64,000 nt of DNA from Lepas anatifera. Taxonomy: Eukaryota; Arthropoda; Thecostraca; Lepadidae. Both the position numbers and the translations under genes were made by a program. The stretch is from the NCBI GenBank assembly GCA_034440635.1, contig JAOTON010001911.1, positions 1,362,001 to 1,426,000 on the forward strand, in the 5' to 3' direction. Below, in pieces: positions 59,322 through 64,000 of this stretch (the first letter of the stretch is position 1; each line of letters begins with the position of its first letter). The notes under the pieces are model-generated. The model did not search any database. It was not told the DNA's origin and saw nothing but the letters and a program-made list of their open reading frames with translations.

Positions 59322-60655
59322 GAAAGAGCAAGTCATGTTGCAATCTCTGAGAAAAAAGTGAAATGACGCCAAAGTGGTTAGGTAGAGATTCGTAAGAAAG
59401 GGAAACGCAATGTCTGGTAACATGAGGATTTAGCCAGATGAGAAATTTGTGCTGTACCCGATCAACCCGCACCGTGTGGGAATTGGCAGCACCTGACCAG
59501 ATAACGCTGTTGTATTCTAACAAAGACGTAGGTTGGCGTAGTATGCCGCCAGAAGAGATTTTTGGTTGAATTTGGTCCTTTTTGAATTTGTCTGAAATGT
59601 TCGAATCAAAAGGCCTTATGCACGGTTTGCCCGAGTAACGGTGCTAGAGATGTTAGGCGAAAACGTGAGTTTGGTGTCTAAGATAGTGCCTAGATCACGA
59701 ATTTGGTTAACGGATTAAAGAACAGCATTATCGATATGGTACTGTATCTGGACAGATGCTTGTCTGAGGGTTATCGTGAACTATTTGCACTTTATGGGAT
59801 TTAGAATGAGACCCCACCTAACGGACCGCCCCTGCAAACGATCTAGGTCGTGTTGCAGCAGCAGCCCGTCGACTGGGGTCGTAATTTTAAGGTAAATTTT
59901 GACCTCATCGGCGTACATCAAACAGGATGACTCAATTTCCAACGGAAGGTCTTTTATGAATGGAAAAAAAAACAATGGAGCGATCAAATAACCTTCCGAA
60001 ACACCTGCAGTACTCAGTATCCAATTCTATGTTTTTTTCGTTAACGATGGCCCGCTGACGTCTATCGGAGAGATATGAGACGAACCAGTGAGGGGCAGAA
60101 GCCTGCAAATAAAAGGAATGTTTCAAATCGTGAATGATCAGTTTATAGTTCACGCTTTAAAAGGTGGCCAAATAATCCCTGTATGTGGCGTCCGTCTGAT
60201 ATCCCTCCGATATTGCCTCCCACGCCGAGCTGAGGTATGTGGCAAGGTTGCTAGAGCACGACCGAACCGGAATGAACCCATGCTGTTCCTGGCACAACAC
60301 CGGCGCAACGTGGTGGTACAGCTGGCTGTACACAATCCTTTCCAGTATTTTTTAAGAGGGGCAGAATACATACGAATCGGTAGTTAGCCGGGCCTTTTTG
60401 TCGCCTTTCTTAAAAATAGGAACAATGTTGGCCAGTTTCCACCCTGTTGGAGAGATGCCACTCTGCAGGGAGAATTTACAAATTTTCTTAAGGGGCACAG
60501 CTAGCTCATCCGCACAATCCAAAATAATCCTCGCACTAATTTTTTCGGTGCTACATACCTGGTTAGGACTCCGGGATATTGCAGCTATTCGGACTGCTTC
60601 GTCGGTTAAGGTAAATCTAAATAATAGTTCCAAAGGGTCCTCAGGTGCTGGAAGA
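59322..60655 (-). pseudogene. Decayed Jockey-like reverse transcriptase
   Basis: Minus strand in order: 60633-60400 encodes RT entry blocks (CADELAVPLKKICKFSLQSG, WKLANIVPIFKKGDKKA). 60153-59932 encodes a segment of the FVSYLSDRRQRAIV type. 59987-59781 encodes the palm with YADEVKIY in place of YADD. 59523-59330 encodes the C-terminal LEYNSVIWSG and VQHKFLIWL blocks. Frameshifts and the altered catalytic motif make it inactive. It lies exactly between two TTAA-family elements. Confidence 0.82.
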
Positions 60656-60661
60656 AAAGTG

Positions 60662-61726
60662 CTAACTCACGCCCCGGTAAGCCTACGAGCCACCTTCGCC
60701 CTGGTGGGGGAAGAGTGTACAAACGGCCCCTCCTCTCGAAATCGTCTCCTATGTGGGATGGCGAAAAAACGCAAAAGGCTTTGGATAGCTCATACAAATT
60801 AATGAAGAAACTACATCGTCTACTTTTTCGCACAGGTCAATATTGAGGCCATGACAGGTCAAAGAAGGCTGCATGTTAGACTAGTGTTTTGGGCTCTAGC
60901 GTCTGACAGAGTTGTATTAGAATCATTTTTTAGGCACCATTCGCTTCCTCTTGTCATGGCGAATTGAATAATGTATAATATGACCTAGGTCAAAACACAA
61001 GAATGGCCTGACCTCAGGCCAGGTCAAGGTCACTTTCCAACCTAGCATAGTCAATACCCATATCAATCGACTTGCAATAGCAATGCAAACGTAATGGTAT
61101 GAAAATAAAAGCTTTATCATTACTTCCTGCAAATCTATTGACCCAAGTCTGAAAACCTGCTCAGTTGTGTGTGTTTTGTGGTTTTAGGGTGCTTCAGCTC
61201 CTGGGCTATATCGCACCTAGATGACCTCTCAGGGGTCACAGATCAAGAATTGCAATATGAACCTGGAAAGGGGCCCTTGGATATGGGGGGGTATGGAGAT
61301 GGAGATAAGGGGCCCTTTGGGATTGGGAGAACATGAAGGTATGCTCCGCTGTATACACAAATACAGCCCAATTCCTGTTTCGCAGATGTATTTCCAATGG
61401 AGGTCATTATCTGTATGTGGCCCTACGTCATCGGTATGAAAAATCCCGGAATATATTTTGTAGCACTCGGTGGGCCCATTATGTGGTATAAGTTTAAGTT
61501 TGATAGATTCACCCTTTATTTACTTGTGCAACCTTAAAAAAATTGGAGGTGAGGTCACTTGACCTGCACTGGTGCCCTGACCTGAGCTGACCCAATCTTA
61601 AAATGTTGGGGAAAGTTTCAGAATTAATCAGGTATAAGGTGTGCCAAGTACGGCGGCGCTTTGCGCCGCTGTTTTCCCATGCCGCCGCAAAAACCGAGGG
61701 GGATGTTCAAACAGGGTGAGGGTTAA
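60662..61726 (+). mobile_element. Diverged TTAA-family element (TGTTTGAACA-like)
   Basis: The left end CTAACTCACGCCCCGG is a decayed TTAACCCTTGCCCCGG. The interior has TCATCGGTATGAAAAATCCC, GAGGTCACTTGACCTG and a hairpin CGGCGGCGCTTTGCGCCGCTG (61650-61672 region). The right end is GAGGGGGATGTTCAAACAGG, GTGAGGG, TTAA (61723-61726). Confidence 0.65.
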
Positions 61727-61729
61727 TTA

Positions 61730-63770
61730 TCTAAACGGGTCCTAAATAAGCTCAGGGAGCCAAGCTTCAACTCAAGGGGCCCGGACACGCTGAGAGGGCC
61801 TAAAAGCAGCTCAGGAAGCCCATGAAAACCAAGAGGGCTAGACCAGCTGGGTGCCTCGACAAACTCACGGAGCCTCAGATAAGCACAAGGGGGCCGCAAA
61901 CAAACTAAGGTGCTCCATACGGTAAACAGACCCGATAACAGCCCAGGGGTCCCTTGTAAGCTCAAGGGACACTAATCCAGCCAGGGCCCATAGGACCAAG
62001 TCCAAAACCTCTTATGTAGTTCCTCACAGGGGCCCTTGCCAGTTGATTGTGCCCCAAGGCAAAGTCAGTAAGTTTCAATATAATTCAAATCAGCCCAAGG
62101 ACCCCTTGAAAAACTCCCTCTCAGGAAGCCCAAACCCAACTCGGGCCCAAGATCAGCTGAGGGGGCCTATATCAGTGACAATGTTTTTCAGCTCAAATTT
62201 GGGGCGTCTGATGACTCAGGGAGTGCCAGCGCCAGCGCCGGGGTTTCAAGGTCGGCAAGGGAACCCTGATCATCTAAAAGGGCCTCAGATAAGCTCAGGG
62301 GGCCAGACCCGCTGCGGGACCCCAAATCGGCTCAGAAGGCCCAGAAAAACTTATTGGGCCAGACCAGGTTTGGCCCCCGACGATCTCAAGGGACCTAGGT
62401 CAGCACAATAGGGCTCGGATAAGCTGAAAGACCTATACCAGTTTAAATAGACTAATACCAGCTCGACGGTCCATACCACCTCAAGGGGCACTAATTCAGC
62501 TAGGGGTTCTACGACCAAGCCATGGACCTCCTAAGAAAATCCTCTCAGGGGCTCTAGACCAGCTCATGGCCGTCTCAATAATTCCACCTGAGGGGTTCTC
62601 TCCAGCTTAGGGGTCCCAAGCCAGCATGGGGTCTAAGGCCAAGTCAGTAAGCTCCTGTGCAGTACCCTCTCACGGCCCCAGAACACCCCAGGGGCTGCCT
62701 GCAAAACTTCTTCTCAGGAGGCTCAAAACCAACTCAGGGCCCAAGATCAGCTGATACTAGTTAACGGGCCGCGACAAGATCAGGGGGCTCCAGTGCCAAC
62801 ACATGGGTTTCAAGATCAGTGTGGGGGCCTGGTTATCTCAAGAGGTCCCAGATCAGCTGAGGGGACGGAATATCAAATCAGAGGACCCACCAACAACCCA
62901 CGGGCCCAGACCTGCTGAGGTACCTAAAGCCTCTCAGGAGAACCAAAAAATATCGCGGAACGATACCAGCTGGGCGCCCGAAGTTCAAACTAGAACCTCT
63001 TGTGCAAGAGTCTCAGGGGGCCCCCAACACAGCTTAGGGGTCCGTAGTAAGGCTCCATCTCAGCAGGCCCAAAAAGCCAACTCAGGGGGTCCAGAACATA
63101 GCAGGGGTCCCGAAACCATCTGAGGAAGACCCCATACCAATTCAGGAGGGTGAGACAAGATAAAGGGCCCTCAAAGAGCCCAGGGGTTCCCAGTGCCAAC
63201 TCAGGGGTCCAGGTCAGCCCATGTGTCTCAAGATAAGCGGCCCCCAGAACAGTCTAAGGGCCCCTGAGAAACTCTGATCTGAGGAGGCGTAAATCCAACT
63301 CAGGGGTGCAGACCAGCTCAGGAGTCCGAAGGTCACCTGAAAGGCCCCAGAAAAGTTTAGGGATCCCGGACCAAATAAGGTGCCCACGATAAGCTCAGTG
63401 GCCCATGTCCCAACTCTTACTGGTACAGTTTAGCCAGGGATCTCAAGATCACTGCAGGGGACCCGACCATGTAAAGGGCCCAGACCAGCTGAAGGGCCCA
63501 AACCAGCCCAGGGGCCTAAACCAGTTGGTGGTCTTTGCCTATTTCAGGCACCGCACATAGGTTAACTTTACGGGAAACCAAAACTGCTAAATGAGCCAGC
63601 TTAGGGGTGGGACGGGGGGGGCAAAACCAACACGGGGATTCCACGCTAATTCAGTAGCCCAACTAAGGGGCCCTAAATCAGCTCATGGAGCACCAAACAA
63701 CTCAGGGGGCCATATCAGCTCAGGGGTCCTAACACTACTCGAGGGTCCTAACAAGCACAATGGAGGGTTT
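61730..63770. repeat. Degenerate GGNCC-rich tandem array
   Basis: About 2 kb of loosely repeated units of roughly 25-35 bp built on CAGCTCAGGGGNCC and AGACCAGCTCAGGGGCC words, with heavy divergence and variable spacing. Low-complexity Pro/Gly/Ser-rich frames on both strands are by-products. No coding signal. Confidence 0.8.
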
Positions 63771-64000
63771 TTTGAAGTGCCGCTTATTTTTCCAATGTAG
63801 CCGGAGAACCGTTCGCAGCCAGAACACGATAATCGGTCACCTTTGTGAAAATGCATGAGCACGTCGATTGGTGAACCAATTTTGAAAATAGGTCCATCCT
63901 TTTTTTACTTATAGGTTTCAAAGTCAGACCTATGTTTTGAAACCGTCACAATCGCGCGGCCGCACCAGCTCGCCTGCACTGTAGAACAAGTGGTGACGTA
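63771..64000. other. No recognisable gene
   Basis: Unique sequence after the array ends, with no supported feature. Confidence 0.4.

Noticed and set aside
62043..63123. Pro/Gly/Ser-rich frames of 106-122 residues
   Set aside because: They arise from the degenerate GGNCC tandem array; no start context, introns or domain.

Overview
This is a stretch of an intron-containing animal nuclear genome, almost certainly an invertebrate. Genes are split by GT-AG introns, signal peptides and disulphide-rich secreted domains are present, and the rest is dense with non-LTR retrotransposon relics (Tx1/L1-like and Jockey/CR1-like), tRNA-derived SINEs, hAT-type elements, many TTAA-flanked non-autonomous elements and long microsatellites. 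The species cannot be named from the sequence. No prokaryotic operons, rRNA or convincing functional tRNA genes were found.

Layout. 1-17.9 kb is repeat-rich and gene-poor: a decayed Tx1/L1-like element (897-2545), old TTAA-family elements, a textbook hAT MITE with an 8-bp target duplication (10417-10674), an 0.8-kb TTAA element (11861-12662), a tandem repeat (14.0-14.9 kb) and a minus-strand reverse transcriptase relic (15.0-16.1 kb). 17.94-28.70 kb (+) holds one multi-exon gene, reconstructed here as about 14 exons and 630 residues: signal peptide, acidic Tyr/Asp segment, Arg-rich segment, two CC-type cysteine repeats, two VWC-like modules, a C-type lectin domain, two more VWC-like modules and an Asp/Tyr-rich C-terminus. 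31.3-50.0 kb is a tandem segmental duplication (units A, B and truncated C). Each unit carries one minus-strand, two-exon gene for a secreted ten-cysteine peptide with a TATA box 87 bp upstream of its ATG. 50.0-64 kb contains minisatellites, a long palindrome, more TTAA elements, a decayed Jockey-like element and a GGNCC-rich degenerate tandem array.

The most interesting signals are three. (1) A superfamily of roughly ten non-autonomous elements (0.8-1.2 kb) is flanked by TTAA and carries near each end a G/C-stemmed palindrome whose core word differs between subfamilies but is matched at the two ends of one element. Unit A preserves the empty TTAA site of one insertion in unit B. (2) In the ten-cysteine peptide genes the mature-peptide exon differs at 25 of 57 aligned residues between A and B while signal exon, intron and flanks are nearly identical and all cysteines are kept. 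(3) Unit C preserves the exact empty site of a 3.5-4.5 kb nested hAT-type insertion found in A and B. Together these make the 31-50 kb block a readable record of duplication, insertion and peptide diversification.
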